Assembly (NCBI GenBank): GCA_023389575.1
Contig: JAEWEG010000025.1
Span: forward strand, 1-64,000
Origin: Chloroflexota bacterium
GTDB lineage: Bacteria; Chloroflexota; Chloroflexia; Thermomicrobiales; UBA6265
Reading direction: 5' to 3'
Length of the DNA stretch: 64,000 nucleotides
The translations under genes were made by a program, and so were the position numbers. Under the pieces are notes generated by a model. It was not told where the DNA came from. It ran no database searches and saw only the letters and a list, made by a program, of their open reading frames with translations. Below are positions 16,601 through 25,186 of this stretch, piece after piece (positions within the stretch are counted from its first letter, which is position 1; each line of letters opens with the position of its first letter).

Positions 16601-18760
16601 GGCGGGCGATTCGATTTCGCCCGAACTGTCCGGCTACGCGCAGCTAGCGACGACCCCATCGCCGCGAACGTCCTTCAAAACCACGATTATCAATCCGCCG
16701 GTATGGCCCTGGTTGCCATTGCCAGGTCGTGCGCGGGCCACGGAGATATTGCCGCCGCTCGGTCAATCGCCAACCTGATCGAACACGAACGTTTCCACCG
16801 GCTGGCCCTCGGTGACATAGCCGTGGCCTTGGCGACCTGTGGCGCGACTGGGGCCGCGCTGGCCACGGCGCACCAGACCGCCGGAAGTCCAACGCACGAC
16901 TTTCTGCTTGTCCAGGTAGTCGAAGCCCTGGCAGCCAATGGCGAGATGGAGATCGCTCGGCAGGTGTCTCTGGACATCGAATCTCCCTGGCAACGGGTCG
17001 AGGCGTTGACGTGTGTGGCCCAAGCGCTCACCGCCAGCGGAGCATTCGAGCAAGCCAGGATCATCCTAGATCTCGCACGTGGCGTGACAGATACCGTCGG
17101 TGGTACATGGAAAAGAGTCTCACTTCTCACTGACATCGCTATAGCGCTCCACGATGGAGGTGAGGCCGATGCGGCCCAGGCGACGCTCGAATTCGCGAGA
17201 GGACTCGCCAACAATGCCCCCGAGCAGGAAAGCCTGGATCGGGTTGCGCGCGGATTCGCGATCACCGGCGCGCACGAAACCGCCTTGGCATGTGCCGCAG
17301 ACATTGACAATGACCAGAGATCAGTTGATGCACTTATATGTATCGCCCGCGAGATGGCGATGCGCGGCCGGACCGACGAGGCTCGGGCAACGTTCGACAG
17401 GGCGGACGCCGCGGTACGGGCAGGCAAGCTAACGCGAGGGAGGAGCACGAAGACCGTAACGGTCGACTCTGCACGGGGGAGCATGGCGAAGTCGCTTTCG
17501 GCCTCTGGATCGTCCGACAAGGCGTACCTCCTCGCCAGCGACATCGCCAGCAACAAGCACCGCGCCGCAGTGATGGCCAGCCTTGCCGAAACACTTGCTG
17601 TCGCGGGCCGCGCGGAGCACGCCCGCTCAGTATTCTCCGCCGCCCATGAAGCGGCATCCCAGGCAGGATATCGGCAGGATCGGGCCTATGCCGAAATCGC
17701 CTCGCACCTTGCGTCCAGTGGCTTATACGATGAAGCACGTACCACGCTCGACATTGCCCGTACAGGGAGCGGGCATTCACACGACAGCGCAATTGGGAGC
17801 GACCCAGTGCTATATCGCATGGTCGAGGCGCTGCTCATGGTCGGCGAGATCGAGACAGCGCGTAAAATTGCCGATGCCATGGAGGATGGGCCCCGGAAGG
17901 CGCGCGCGCTGGACCGTATCTCCAAAGCCCCAGCAACGACCGACTCGCCCGGTAACGCCCTCTCCGTGGACCAGAACACCGGGCACGATCCATATGCCAT
18001 CCTTGCGAAGAGGCTAGCCTCTAGGAATCAGCTTGACGAGGCACGCAACCTGATCGAGTCGATCGAGGACCGATGGGAGCGACTGGATGCCATCGCCAAG
18101 GTTATCCAATCGCTCGCCAGGCTCGGAAGCCTGGAACTCGCGCTGGAAGTCTCACGCATGCTCGAGGATGACGATGAGCGGGACGAGGCGCTCGGCGAAA
18201 TCGCCCAAGCTCTCGCCAGCGAAACCATGGGCACCGCCGCCCGTTCACTGGTTGGCGGGATCACTCAACCAATATACCGGCATGGAACGCTTGCCAGGAT
18301 CGCCAGGGAACTGGCCGCGCGAGGCGCTATTGAAGACGCGCGAGCGATCACCAACGAACTAGGTGATTCACGGCGCGGAAACAGGCGATCCAGTGCGCTT
18401 GAGGCCATAACCGAAGCGCTCGCCGCGCGTGGAGCATTCGAGGAGGCACTCGACGCCGCTGTCGAAATCGCTGACGACCGCCTGCGAGCGCGAGCACTTG
18501 CCCATGTCGCGGTGGCGGAGGCCTCCTCGGGCAACTTCGATGTGGCGCGTGTCATTACTGGAAGTCTCGGCTCGGGGGAATCATCTGCATTGGCGCTGTC
18601 CGGGATCGTGGCGGCGGCCTACGCGAACGATGCCCGCGAGATCGCGGACTCGTTGATCGCTGCCGCGTATTCCAGAGAATCCGTCGAACAAGTGACTGTC
18701 AAAATCGGGCAGATCCATCCCGAACGGGCAGTGGAAATTGCCGCCGCCATTCCAACCTGA
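13619..18760 (+). CDS. Giant STAND-class ATPase with helical-repeat C-terminus
   Basis: A 1713-aa cytoplasmic protein. Residues 1-~300 are helical and unlike any domain I recognise. Residues ~315-560 are a NACHT/AAA-like nucleotide switch with Walker A GPAGTGKSS (~324-332) and Walker B LIVLLDGVDEI (~410). From ~790 to the end there is a solenoid of TPR-like repeats of roughly 35-40 residues, typified by ALTASGAFEQARIIL and ALAARGAFEEALDAA. Such proteins act as signal-sensing switches, many in antiviral defence or programmed death. It stands alone between a terminator and an unrelated gene, and its codon use is less GC-rich than its neighbours, which suggests acquisition. No nuclease, TIR or protease domain was seen. 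Confidence 0.8.
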   Translation: MFEPVSLLALGKALLWFCDLTCSNAISNSQQRIIESLRLRRDSQQNHDLENAVYDAFRFTVDSIVSETESEADRAALKDIRQHGEQLLRPDGVTEQGRTLSLGPVRSIFGRQPPATDVENSQNQTYPLELLNALLFDDPPDGAWTTAWNPFRDGLKAPWVRDVFDRTIDSIEPRLRESFANILRTPTHRPGAIAYQQTMLKELLRNARETPEGLPAEAIATIEGLVAVPDLLERASTSVLDALTTHGERLESTAGDLRGLIERMRADIQGEFVLPDGELIHCHLMSNCEPVRQRYTGQPLVGRTRTLDDLTMLIQKHEYVAVTGPAGTGKSSLLSHWIERLRSDSAGPGVRVCHHFFSRKQGTSELGGGMACIAEQLLATHRIRGRISEAEPDRLKAALKMLLGMPHTQPLIVLLDGVDEIAGMSGSSRFALGAGWFPDRLGANVHVVFSLRLGPGLADVNDLKRRLQTGPIQDFPLGNLDIEAIRDLLADDRRDLASAILDKTGGVAIYAASVATALGQASPDVDGSMIVQALPEQFSDYVRHALREEVEGARHWLDPLRFLAVASGPLTTDELLRLCDFPDSRDPLSAEDLDPPPWGIARWLSPHNSETWSFQHESIASAYGERITRELRAIRSRLLADCANWRNHRGPYSLRRYSGDLWKSILEDGGTEHNTSLYALALDVDYRSTQQQAFPNEPALVSLTIQHAIRAAVARDDLALIVKLLFAHVEAMDALRQESPLAAARRGDLERGMWLASLGKPERATIDLLLIAWHEAEAGRIEHVERVRNHLERMPDFTFEEHSSEETSLWIIAFHASSLHAYPTLLAWLCQQLTTGKLTALTSFLTSNARFETALSVARAIKPLDERAKAVAGVAQALAEDDETDLADGTFDLALSIARERGALGRRADTLASVAVCLARAGHALRAIAIAGEIDGESAHGRIAQAIAIGNVELEQAVADLDRDHFTDDVLKSIGISLAESGHGDEATTIARLIGGRFDFARTVRLRAASDDPIAANVLQNHDYQSAGMALVAIARSCAGHGDIAAARSIANLIEHERFHRLALGDIAVALATCGATGAALATAHQTAGSPTHDFLLVQVVEALAANGEMEIARQVSLDIESPWQRVEALTCVAQALTASGAFEQARIILDLARGVTDTVGGTWKRVSLLTDIAIALHDGGEADAAQATLEFARGLANNAPEQESLDRVARGFAITGAHETALACAADIDNDQRSVDALICIAREMAMRGRTDEARATFDRADAAVRAGKLTRGRSTKTVTVDSARGSMAKSLSASGSSDKAYLLASDIASNKHRAAVMASLAETLAVAGRAEHARSVFSAAHEAASQAGYRQDRAYAEIASHLASSGLYDEARTTLDIARTGSGHSHDSAIGSDPVLYRMVEALLMVGEIETARKIADAMEDGPRKARALDRISKAPATTDSPGNALSVDQNTGHDPYAILAKRLASRNQLDEARNLIESIEDRWERLDAIAKVIQSLARLGSLELALEVSRMLEDDDERDEALGEIAQALASETMGTAARSLVGGITQPIYRHGTLARIARELAARGAIEDARAITNELGDSRRGNRRSSALEAITEALAARGAFEEALDAAVEIADDRLRARALAHVAVAEASSGNFDVARVITGSLGSGESSALALSGIVAAAYANDAREIADSLIAAAYSRESVEQVTVKIGQIHPERAVEIAAAIPT

Positions 18761-19036
18761 TGACGCCTCTGGTGGACTAGCGGACGATCACTAAACGGAG
18801 GGCCGTGAGTAGGTCGGACAGTGAAGCTGTACAGCTGTACCCTCGCGATTGACGTGAGGCGAGGTTTGGCCCAGGATGGGCGCGACGGCGCCGACCGGTC
18901 GCCGAGCCGTGGAGCATCCACCCCAGCCGGGGTTCCATGGGCGAAGGGGAATCAGCCCTCCCGGCCATTGCCATCGCAGGCCATCTTCCATTCACCGCGT
19001 CGCTGGGGGACAAGGGTGTATCGGGGAGGCTTGTTC

Positions 19037-20089
19037 ATGACCAGGCACGGCGGTTTCAAGAAGGTTGTCCGGCGGCACGCCAGCGCAACCGGGCAACGCT
19101 ACACCGAGGCGCTCACCGATCTCGAAGGACTCGACGATCGGATGCTCCACGAGCCCTCCGCCGAACAGCTACGCGCCCACGTTCGCGATCACCATGGCAT
19201 CGACGCCGTGGCGGCCACAAGGGTCAGCCAGCACAAAACGTACGTCTTCCGTATCGACCGCGCGGACGGCGATCCATGGATCGCCCGCGCGTTTCCTCCG
19301 GCTCGCCCCAAATTCGGCGTCGAGGGCGATGCCGCCATCCTGCGGTTCCTGGAGCGGCACGACTTTCCCGCGGAGCGCCTCGCCGCCGAAGAGGCGACGT
19401 CGGATCTCTCTGGCGGCACGGTGCTCGTCACCCGGTTCGTCGAGCACACGCCGTTCCCGGACGTCAGCACGAAGCTGGGCATGATGGGCGACCTGCTTGG
19501 GCGGCTCCACGCGCTCCCGCTCGACGACTCCGTGAGCCGCCCCGGCGGAGCCAGTGGCGAGGATCCCGCCCACGAAGGCAGCCCGCGGCAGGACCTGATG
19601 GCGGCGCTCGCGTTTCTCGACGCGGTCGGCACGAAGGTCGCGGCGTCCGACCGCCAGCGATTCGAGCACCTGCGCGAATTGATACTCTCGGCGGACGACG
19701 GCGCCGGTCTGCCGGAGGCGCTGCTCCACGGCAACCTCCTCAATAACCCCGACCACGCCCTGCTGACCAGCAATGGGCCGGTGGGGATCAACTGGAAGTC
19801 GGCCGGACGCGGACCACGGCTTGCCGATGTCGCCTGGTTGATGTGGGGCACCTGGCGCGATCCGGCGCTGATCGAGGCGGCGGTGAATGGGTACCGCCAG
19901 CACATCGACCTGGCCAACGAGGAGTTCGACCGCCTTGAGGGCATGATGTACCTGCGGCCACTGTACCTGGCGGGCTTCATCATCCGGCGCAACATCCTTC
20001 AAGGGACGGACGAGGACGCGCTGGCCTTTGTCGACAGAGACTACTTCCGCGACACCGCCCAGGCAACCCGGACGGCGTTCCGCTGGTAG
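19037..20089 (+). CDS. APH/choline-kinase-fold protein lacking catalytic Asp residues
   Basis: A 350-aa protein of the aminoglycoside-phosphotransferase/kinase fold. ATG 19037 is chosen because GGGGAGG sits 7 bases before it; the frame is open further upstream but without a start context. A nucleotide-lobe lysine region, a helical TKLGMMGDLLGRLHALPL segment and the C-lobe are present. The catalytic loop reads HGNLLNN at residues 231-237 where the family has HGDxxxxN, and the metal-binding segment reads INWKSAGRGP at 251-260 where IDW is normal. Both aspartates are asparagine, so it is probably a pseudokinase. It is convergent with the HAD gene. Confidence 0.8.
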   Translation: MTRHGGFKKVVRRHASATGQRYTEALTDLEGLDDRMLHEPSAEQLRAHVRDHHGIDAVAATRVSQHKTYVFRIDRADGDPWIARAFPPARPKFGVEGDAAILRFLERHDFPAERLAAEEATSDLSGGTVLVTRFVEHTPFPDVSTKLGMMGDLLGRLHALPLDDSVSRPGGASGEDPAHEGSPRQDLMAALAFLDAVGTKVAASDRQRFEHLRELILSADDGAGLPEALLHGNLLNNPDHALLTSNGPVGINWKSAGRGPRLADVAWLMWGTWRDPALIEAAVNGYRQHIDLANEEFDRLEGMMYLRPLYLAGFIIRRNILQGTDEDALAFVDRDYFRDTAQATRTAFRW

Positions 20090-20114
20090 CCCCGGGTGAA
20101 GCCCCACGAGGCAA

Positions 20115-20147
20115 CCGAGGTGAGGATGTCTGGCATCACCACCTCGG
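20115..20147. terminator. Bidirectional terminator between convergent genes
   Basis: CCGAGGTG (20115-20122) pairs with CACCTCGG (20140-20147), with extra ATG/CAT pairing inside, between the stops at 20089 (+) and 20150 (-). Confidence 0.5.
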
Positions 20148-20149
20148 GA

Positions 20150-20767
20150 TCACGACATCCCGGCCAGGACATCAGGAAGCTCGTCCAGCGAGTCGACCCG
20201 GTGGCGAACCTCGCTCATCTCCGGCCAGTGCGCGTGGACGAAGCCCCACGGGCCGCGCCGGATGAACACCGCCTCCATCCCCACCGATTGAGCGGGTAGC
20301 ACGTCGTTGTCCAGCCGGTCGCCCACGTACACGATCTCGCTGGCCGGAACACCGCAGTCCGCCACGATCCGCTCGAAAAAGGCTGGGTCCGGCTTCGCCA
20401 CGCCGTACGTCGCCGAGGTCGCGATTACGTCCAGCGCCAGGTTCATCGCCTCGAGCTGACCGGCGATCCCGTCCGGCTGGTTCGCCACGATCCCGACGCG
20501 ATAGCCGAGGTCCTTCAACGCCCGCAGGCAGGGCAACGCGTCCGGATAGAACGTATCGATATCGACCACATAGCCGTGGTCCACCGCCGATACTCGTTCA
20601 ACGCCCAGTTCGGCGAACGCCTCGTGAAAGGACCGTCGTCGCTCGATCATGGCGCCGATCACGCCGGACAGGGTGAACAGTGGCACGCCCACGGCATCGG
20701 CGACGATCCGCCACTGCCGGGTCTCGTCCACCAGCGTCTCGCCCAGGTCGAAAATCACCGTCTTCAC
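20150..20767 (-). CDS. HAD-superfamily hydrolase
   Basis: A 205-aa haloacid-dehalogenase-fold protein starting at GTG 20767 with GGAAGAGG just upstream. Motif I is VIFDLGETLVDE, motif II lies in GIVANQPDG, motif III lysine in GVAKPDPAFFERI and motif IV in IVYVGDRLDNDVLPAQ. The second aspartate of motif I (Dx[D]) is replaced by glycine, which is seen in some sub-families but removes the usual acid/base group. It is 29 bases downstream of the response regulator and probably in the same transcript. Substrate unknown. Confidence 0.8.
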   Translation of the reverse strand: MKTVIFDLGETLVDETRQWRIVADAVGVPLFTLSGVIGAMIERRRSFHEAFAELGVERVSAVDHGYVVDIDTFYPDALPCLRALKDLGYRVGIVANQPDGIAGQLEAMNLALDVIATSATYGVAKPDPAFFERIVADCGVPASEIVYVGDRLDNDVLPAQSVGMEAVFIRRGPWGFVHAHWPEMSEVRHRVDSLDELPDVLAGMS

Positions 20768-20796
20768 AGGCACCTCTTCCGTGGAAATCGCCGGGC

Positions 20797-21441
20797 CTAC
20801 ACCAGCCCTTCGGAATGCGCGAAGACGATCGCCGCCGCCCGGTCCCGCAATCCCAGTTTGGAGAGCATGTTTCCCAGGTGCGTCTTCACCGTCGCTTCGC
20901 TGATGTACAACGCCACGGCCACCTCGGCGTTCGATGCCCCGGTGCCCACCTGCCGCAGGACGTCGAGCTCGCGCTCGGTCAGCGTCGCCAGGCGCGCTCC
21001 GCCTCCGGGCTTCCGGCCCGAAACCTTCCGGTACGTCTCCAGCACCCGGCCCGCCACCTGTGGGTCCAGCCACGAGCCACCTTCGGCCACCGCCCGGGTC
21101 GCCCGCACGATGTCCTCGCCCCGCGCGTCCTTCAGGATGAATCCCGCCGCGCCAGCGCCCAGGGCGGCCGCCACGGTCTCGTCATCGTCGAAGGTGGTCA
21201 GGATCAGCACCGGCGGCGAGCCCTCCACGGCACCGAGCCGCCTGGTCGCCTCCGCGCCATCCACCCGGCGCATCCGCACGTCCATCACCACCACGTCCGG
21301 CCGTTCGCGCGCGACGGCGGACACGACCTCGTCGCCGTCCTCGCACTCCCCGGCGATCTCGATGTCCGCCTCCGGCTCCAGGATCAATCGCAGACCGGCC
21401 CGCACCAGCGGTTGGTCATCCACCAGCAATACCCGGATCAC
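20797..21441 (-). CDS. NarL/LuxR-family response regulator
   Basis: A 214-aa DNA-binding response regulator. The receiver domain (residues 1-120) has the acidic pocket in VLLVDDQP, the phosphoacceptor Asp in DVVVMDVRM and the conserved Lys in ILKDARG. The C-terminal LuxR-type HTH spans ~145-205 (LTERELDVLRQVGTGASNAE). The start GTG overlaps the histidine-kinase stop as GTGA, so the two are translationally coupled and form a cognate pair. Targets unknown. Confidence 0.92.
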   Translation of the reverse strand: MIRVLLVDDQPLVRAGLRLILEPEADIEIAGECEDGDEVVSAVARERPDVVVMDVRMRRVDGAEATRRLGAVEGSPPVLILTTFDDDETVAAALGAGAAGFILKDARGEDIVRATRAVAEGGSWLDPQVAGRVLETYRKVSGRKPGGGARLATLTERELDVLRQVGTGASNAEVAVALYISEATVKTHLGNMLSKLGLRDRAAAIVFAHSEGLV

Positions 21442-22790
21442 GCCGCCACCTCGGCTGGAACCACCGCCCGCACGGTCCATCGCCCCTCGCGGAACCCCGC
21501 CTCGAACGATCCGCCCGCCGCCGCGATCCGCTCCCGCATCCCGGTCAGGCCGCTCCCACGCGACATGCGGTCCACGATCTGCCCGGCGGGATTGGAGACC
21601 TCCAGCAGTACATCGTCATTCGTCGTGGAAAGCGCCACCGTCGCCGATCCCTGACCATGCCGCGCCGCGTTGGTGAGCGCCTCCTGCAGCACGCGGAACA
21701 ACGCCAGTTCCGCCGATGGAGCCGCCCGCAGGCCGTCCACCGCCATCGACAAATCGACCTCCAGCCCCGCCATCCTGTACCGCGCCACCAGGTCATCCAC
21801 GTCGGCCAGGCCCGGCTGGGCCGCGTCGAGGGCGGACACATCGTCCGCCCGCAGCAGTCGCACGATCCGCCGGATATCGGCCAGGCTCGCCCTGCCCTGG
21901 CGTTCCGCCTCTTCCAGGGCGGCCACCGCCGCGTCCAGTTCGTTCCGCTTCACCGCCATCCGTGCCCCGGTGATGTGCAGCATCGTCACCGCCAGGGTAT
22001 GGGCCACCACATCATGGACGTCCCGAGCCACGCGTCGTCGCTCTTCCGCCGCTTCCCGCAGCGCAAGCGCTTCCCGGGCCTCGGCCACCACCATGTTCGC
22101 CCTGTAGCTCAGCCGCACCCCGTACCCGGCCACGACCGCCAGCACGAACCCAACGTTCCAGGCCATGAGCGCCATGCCATCCACGCCACGGCCAGCAATC
22201 CACCCCGCGAGCAACGGGCCTCCGAACGCGGCGTAGCTGGCGGCCGCGACCCAGGCCGCCTGCCGAGCCGGGATCGCCGCCACGCTCAGGATCACCAGGA
22301 GCAGCCCCGGCAGCGCCAGGAAGGGATAGCCGGTCGAACTTCCTGGTCCGGGAACCTCCGAAAACCATTGACCAACGCCGAGGACGGCCAACGGGAGCGC
22401 CGCGACGAGCATGAACCCCGCCGTCGGCCCCTCGTCACCGTGGAACAGCCAGCGCACCCATGGCAGGCTCGCCAGCAGCAGCAACCCCAGGGCCCACGGG
22501 CTCATCGACTCGCCCGCGTCCGGGGCGACCAGTCCGGCCACGGCCACCGCCGCCAGCGAACCAAGCGCCAGCGACGGCACTCCCACTTCGATCGCGGCCA
22601 CCTTCTGGGGCTCTGTGCCAGTCGCCCGTACGTCCGCGTCCCACAGGCAGTCGAACGCGTCCGCGCCCGCCAGCGGCGCCCCTCTCGCTGGGGGCGCCGT
22701 GACCGCTTTTCGATTGGTCAACGCGGGAATATCCATGGGCCTGTTTCCATTCCGTCGCGGCACGTCGCGCGCGATCCCTCTCTCCAGCAT
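21438..22790 (-). CDS. Sensor histidine kinase, HisKA_3 (NarX/DesK-like)
   Basis: About 450 aa. Five to six hydrophobic segments fill residues ~55-235, with no large sensory loop. The dimerisation/phosphoacceptor helix is RRVARDVHDVVAHTLAVTM (~255-273) and the ATP-binding domain ends the protein (LTNAARHGQGSATVAL, GSGLTGMRERIAA). Membrane-embedded sensing of the bilayer or cell wall, as in DesK/LiaS-type kinases, is likely. A start at ATG 22736 is equally plausible because the upstream ATG has a poor ribosome site. It is coupled to the response regulator by a 4-base overlap. Confidence 0.9.
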   Translation of the reverse strand: MLERGIARDVPRRNGNRPMDIPALTNRKAVTAPPARGAPLAGADAFDCLWDADVRATGTEPQKVAAIEVGVPSLALGSLAAVAVAGLVAPDAGESMSPWALGLLLLASLPWVRWLFHGDEGPTAGFMLVAALPLAVLGVGQWFSEVPGPGSSTGYPFLALPGLLLVILSVAAIPARQAAWVAAASYAAFGGPLLAGWIAGRGVDGMALMAWNVGFVLAVVAGYGVRLSYRANMVVAEAREALALREAAEERRRVARDVHDVVAHTLAVTMLHITGARMAVKRNELDAAVAALEEAERQGRASLADIRRIVRLLRADDVSALDAAQPGLADVDDLVARYRMAGLEVDLSMAVDGLRAAPSAELALFRVLQEALTNAARHGQGSATVALSTTNDDVLLEVSNPAGQIVDRMSRGSGLTGMRERIAAAGGSFEAGFREGRWTVRAVVPAEVAA

Positions 22791-22812
22791 ACCCCCACGC
22801 CGCGCGAGGTCC

Positions 22813-23334
22813 TCACAGTTCCACCCCGCGAATGGCGCTCGCCGGGTGCTTCACGATCTGGAGCAGCGACACGCCCAGCCCGTAGCTGGTGACGCGGCGG
22901 TTCGGCACGATCCTCGCGAAGACAGTGCCTGGATCCTCGCGAAAATACTTCGCCGAGATGATTCCCTTCAACCGCCCCGCCGCGAACAGGTCCTGGATTC
23001 GCTGGTCATCCACCGGCAGCAACGTCGCCGTGCCCTGGAACTGCACCGTGAACGGTGGAAAGAAAGGCACCTTCTTCGCCGGGATGCACACCGCCACCCG
23101 CGGGTTTTCGCGGATATTCCGCGCCTTCACCGAGTGGTCATGCATCGTCACGTACAGCGCGTCACCGATCTTCACGTAGCGCATCCCCGCGACATGCGGC
23201 CGCATCTCCAACGAGGTCGTCGCCAGCGTGCAGAACGACCGTTTCGCCATTTCCTTCTCGATGAGTTCTCGCTGCCGGTCCGCATCGAATGAATCCGCCA
23301 TCGCCGCCGTCTGTTCAATCCGCATCGTCGACAT
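22813..23334 (-). CDS. Pyridoxamine-5'-phosphate-oxidase-fold protein
   Basis: A 173-aa split-barrel (PPOX-like) protein that probably binds FMN, F420 or heme. ATG 23334 is preceded by AAGGGAG at good spacing, so a longer in-frame reading is not used. Features: KRSFCTLATTSLEMRPHVAGMRYVKIGDALYVTMHDHSVKARNIRENPRVAV, of which the RxxNIRxNPRVAV stretch is the classic barrel signature. It lies 48 bases after the DUF1772 gene and just ahead of the kinase gene. Likely a small redox enzyme or sensor; not the true PdxH, whose substrate motifs are missing. Confidence 0.75.
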   Translation of the reverse strand: MSTMRIEQTAAMADSFDADRQRELIEKEMAKRSFCTLATTSLEMRPHVAGMRYVKIGDALYVTMHDHSVKARNIRENPRVAVCIPAKKVPFFPPFTVQFQGTATLLPVDDQRIQDLFAAGRLKGIISAKYFREDPGTVFARIVPNRRVTSYGLGVSLLQIVKHPASAIRGVEL

Positions 23335-23382
23335 GTTGTCTCCCTTGCCTGTAACCGTGCTGAAAAACGAACGCGCCATCCT

Positions 23383-23922
23383 TCAGTTCCGGATGGCCAT
23401 CACCGCCGCCACGCCCAACACCACGAAACTGGCCACCGAGGTCACCGTACGAATCGCGTTGAGGCGGTTCCACGGAGCCTCGAACGCCGCCCGGGCCGCC
23501 GTCGCCGCCACTCCGCTCACCGGACCGACCTGGTCCAGTTGCTCGTTCAGCGGCACATTGCCCCTCCCCGTTATCGCCACGGTCGCCACCTGCAACGCCA
23601 GGCCCACCGCGATCGCCAGCGCGACCGGCCTGTCCTCCCTCCAGTAGAGCGCCATCGCTCCCGCGATCAGCAGGGGAGCGCCAATGAAGGTGGAGAGGAA
23701 CCACGGGTTGAGAATTGCCCGGTTGATCGACTGGAATGTCGAGACATACGCCTCATCATCCACCCTGGCCAGGGCAGGGGTGATCGATACCTGGAAGGTG
23801 AAGAACACCCCCGCGCTCAGTCCCGTCACCACGGTCGCCGCGGCCAGCGCCACCGGCGGCCACACCGGGGTCGATTTCGTTTCCGTGGCCAGGTCCTGCA
23901 TGAAGGCGAGTGATTCGATCAT
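23383..23922 (-). CDS. DUF1772 (anthrone-oxygenase-like) membrane protein
   Basis: A 179-aa four-helix membrane protein: hydrophobic stretches at ~22-45, 75-95, 100-118 and 155-178. The sequence GLSAGVFFTFQVSITPALARVDDEAYVSTFQSINRAILNPWF is characteristic of DUF1772, and GRGNVPLNEQLDQV is its conserved loop. Some relatives take part in anthrone oxidation, but most bacterial members have no known role. First gene of a probable minus-strand operon DUF1772-PPOX-kinase-regulator-HAD. Confidence 0.8.
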   Translation of the reverse strand: MIESLAFMQDLATETKSTPVWPPVALAAATVVTGLSAGVFFTFQVSITPALARVDDEAYVSTFQSINRAILNPWFLSTFIGAPLLIAGAMALYWREDRPVALAIAVGLALQVATVAITGRGNVPLNEQLDQVGPVSGVAATAARAAFEAPWNRLNAIRTVTSVASFVVLGVAAVMAIRN

Positions 23923-24062
23923 TGGTGTGTCAGTCCTCTCGGTGTCCCGCTCGTTGCCATGAATTCATCCTGCCTTCCAGCCCTCGATCGGACATCCGCC
24001 CCGGGTCGGAATCACTCCTCCTCCCGCGGGATGAACCCGTCTCCGCCCGCCGCCCCGGACAC

Positions 24063-24087
24063 AAAAGGAGCGGCCCTCCCGGACCGC
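24063..24087 (-). terminator. Intrinsic terminator after DHFR-like gene
   Basis: On the minus strand GCGGTCC (24087-24081) pairs with GGGCCGC (24076-24070) around a 4-base loop and is followed by TTTT (24066-24063). Confidence 0.7.
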
Positions 24088-24118
24088 CCCCTCCCGCATC
24101 CGCGCTGTCGTGCCTGGC

Positions 24119-24715
24119 CTATTTCGCGGCCCCGGCAGTCTCCGCCGCAACGTCCGGCGATGGCTCCGCGTCCGGGTCCGGCTCGTAGGTGAGCACTACC
24201 ACGCCATTGGGCATCGGCTCCGTCTTCGTCAGGGTCAGCGACGTCCTGAACGGTCGCTCCTCGAACAGCCGTCGCCCGGATCCGAGCACCAGCGGGTGCA
24301 CCATCAGCCGGTACTCGTCGATCAGGTTGGCCTCCATCAGGGTCTTCACCAGGGTGGCGCTGCCATGAATGGCGATGTCCTGTCCCGGCTCGTCCTTCAG
24401 CATCTGGACGCTTTGGATCACGTCCCCGGAAATCACATGGCTGTTGTTCCACGAGGGGTTCTTCAACGTTGTCGACACCACGTACTTCGGCATGTTGTTG
24501 AACCGGTCGGCGAATCCCGCCTCGTCGGTGCGGCCAGGCCATGCCTCCGCGAACCCCTCATATGTCACCCGGCCGAGCAGGAGCGCGTCGGTGGCGAATG
24601 TCTCCTTGAGCTTGTATGCCCCCATTTCGGCGCTCATGTATGGGAAATGCCACAGGTGAGGGTCTTCCATCACGCCATCGAGACTCACGAACATTGTCAG
24701 GAAAATGCGTCGCAT
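24119..24715 (-). CDS. Dihydrofolate-reductase-family (RibD C-domain-like) protein
   Basis: A 198-aa NADPH-dependent reductase-fold protein. MRRIFLTMFVSLDGVMEDP at the start, LLLGRVTYEGFAEAWPG and IAIHGSATLVKTLMEANLIDEYRLMVHPLVLGSGRRLFEE are the usual blocks of the YyaP/YwjB-like DHFR-superfamily. ATG 24715 has AAGGAA 7 bases upstream. It is not the housekeeping folate enzyme; members of this branch are common and mostly uncharacterised. Terminated by the hairpin at 24070-24087 and probably transcribed with the small gene at 24763. Confidence 0.85.
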   Translation of the reverse strand: MRRIFLTMFVSLDGVMEDPHLWHFPYMSAEMGAYKLKETFATDALLLGRVTYEGFAEAWPGRTDEAGFADRFNNMPKYVVSTTLKNPSWNNSHVISGDVIQSVQMLKDEPGQDIAIHGSATLVKTLMEANLIDEYRLMVHPLVLGSGRRLFEERPFRTSLTLTKTEPMPNGVVVLTYEPDPDAEPSPDVAAETAGAAK

Positions 24716-24762
24716 CGATCGGTTCCTTTCCGATGGCACGAATGCCATCCACTCCACCGGCC

Positions 24763-25083
24763 TCAGGCCGCCAGCCGTTCGTCACGGACCGGTTCCCGCC
24801 CGTCGCACACCAGTTCCACCAGGTTCGCCGCCGTGACCGTCCGGGTTACCTGCTCGGACTGACTCGCCGGCTCGGTGGCCTCCGTCTTCGGCAGATGCGC
24901 CAGGGCAAATCCGCGCGGATCAACGAACTGGTGCACGCCATCGACCATCCGCCGGAACCATCCCCGCCCGTCTCCCATCCTGCTCGCTTCCCGAACCAGG
25001 CTTGCCCGGCGTCGCGCTTGTTGCCCGGCTTCGATCTCGTGGGTCTGAACGAATATCGCAAGGTCGCTCATCACAGGATTCAT
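24763..25083 (-). CDS. Small hypothetical protein
   Basis: A 106-aa protein starting at ATG 25083 (MNPVMSDLAIFVQ) with AAAGGG about 10 bases upstream. It is hydrophilic and mostly helical, with an Arg-rich segment AGQQARRRASLVREASRM and no membrane segment or recognisable motif. It is divergent from the MocR gene and 47 bases ahead of the DHFR-like gene. I do not recognise it; it might be a product of a GC-rich open frame, although start context and position favour a real gene. Confidence 0.5.
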   Translation of the reverse strand: MNPVMSDLAIFVQTHEIEAGQQARRRASLVREASRMGDGRGWFRRMVDGVHQFVDPRGFALAHLPKTEATEPASQSEQVTRTVTAANLVELVCDGREPVRDERLAA

Positions 25084-25186
25084 GGAAGATGCCCTTTCGG
25101 ATGCGATCGATTCCGCGTGCGGTTCGACCAGGAGAGTGATGCTCCAGGGGCCGTTTCCCCTTGGCATACTGCTATCCTAGGGACAC

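Noticed and set aside
18821..19036. N-terminal extension of the kinase-fold protein
   Set aside because: GGGGAGG lies just before ATG 19037, and the upstream codons do not match the family. The palindrome GTACAGCTGTAC at 18829-18840 lies in this non-coding part.
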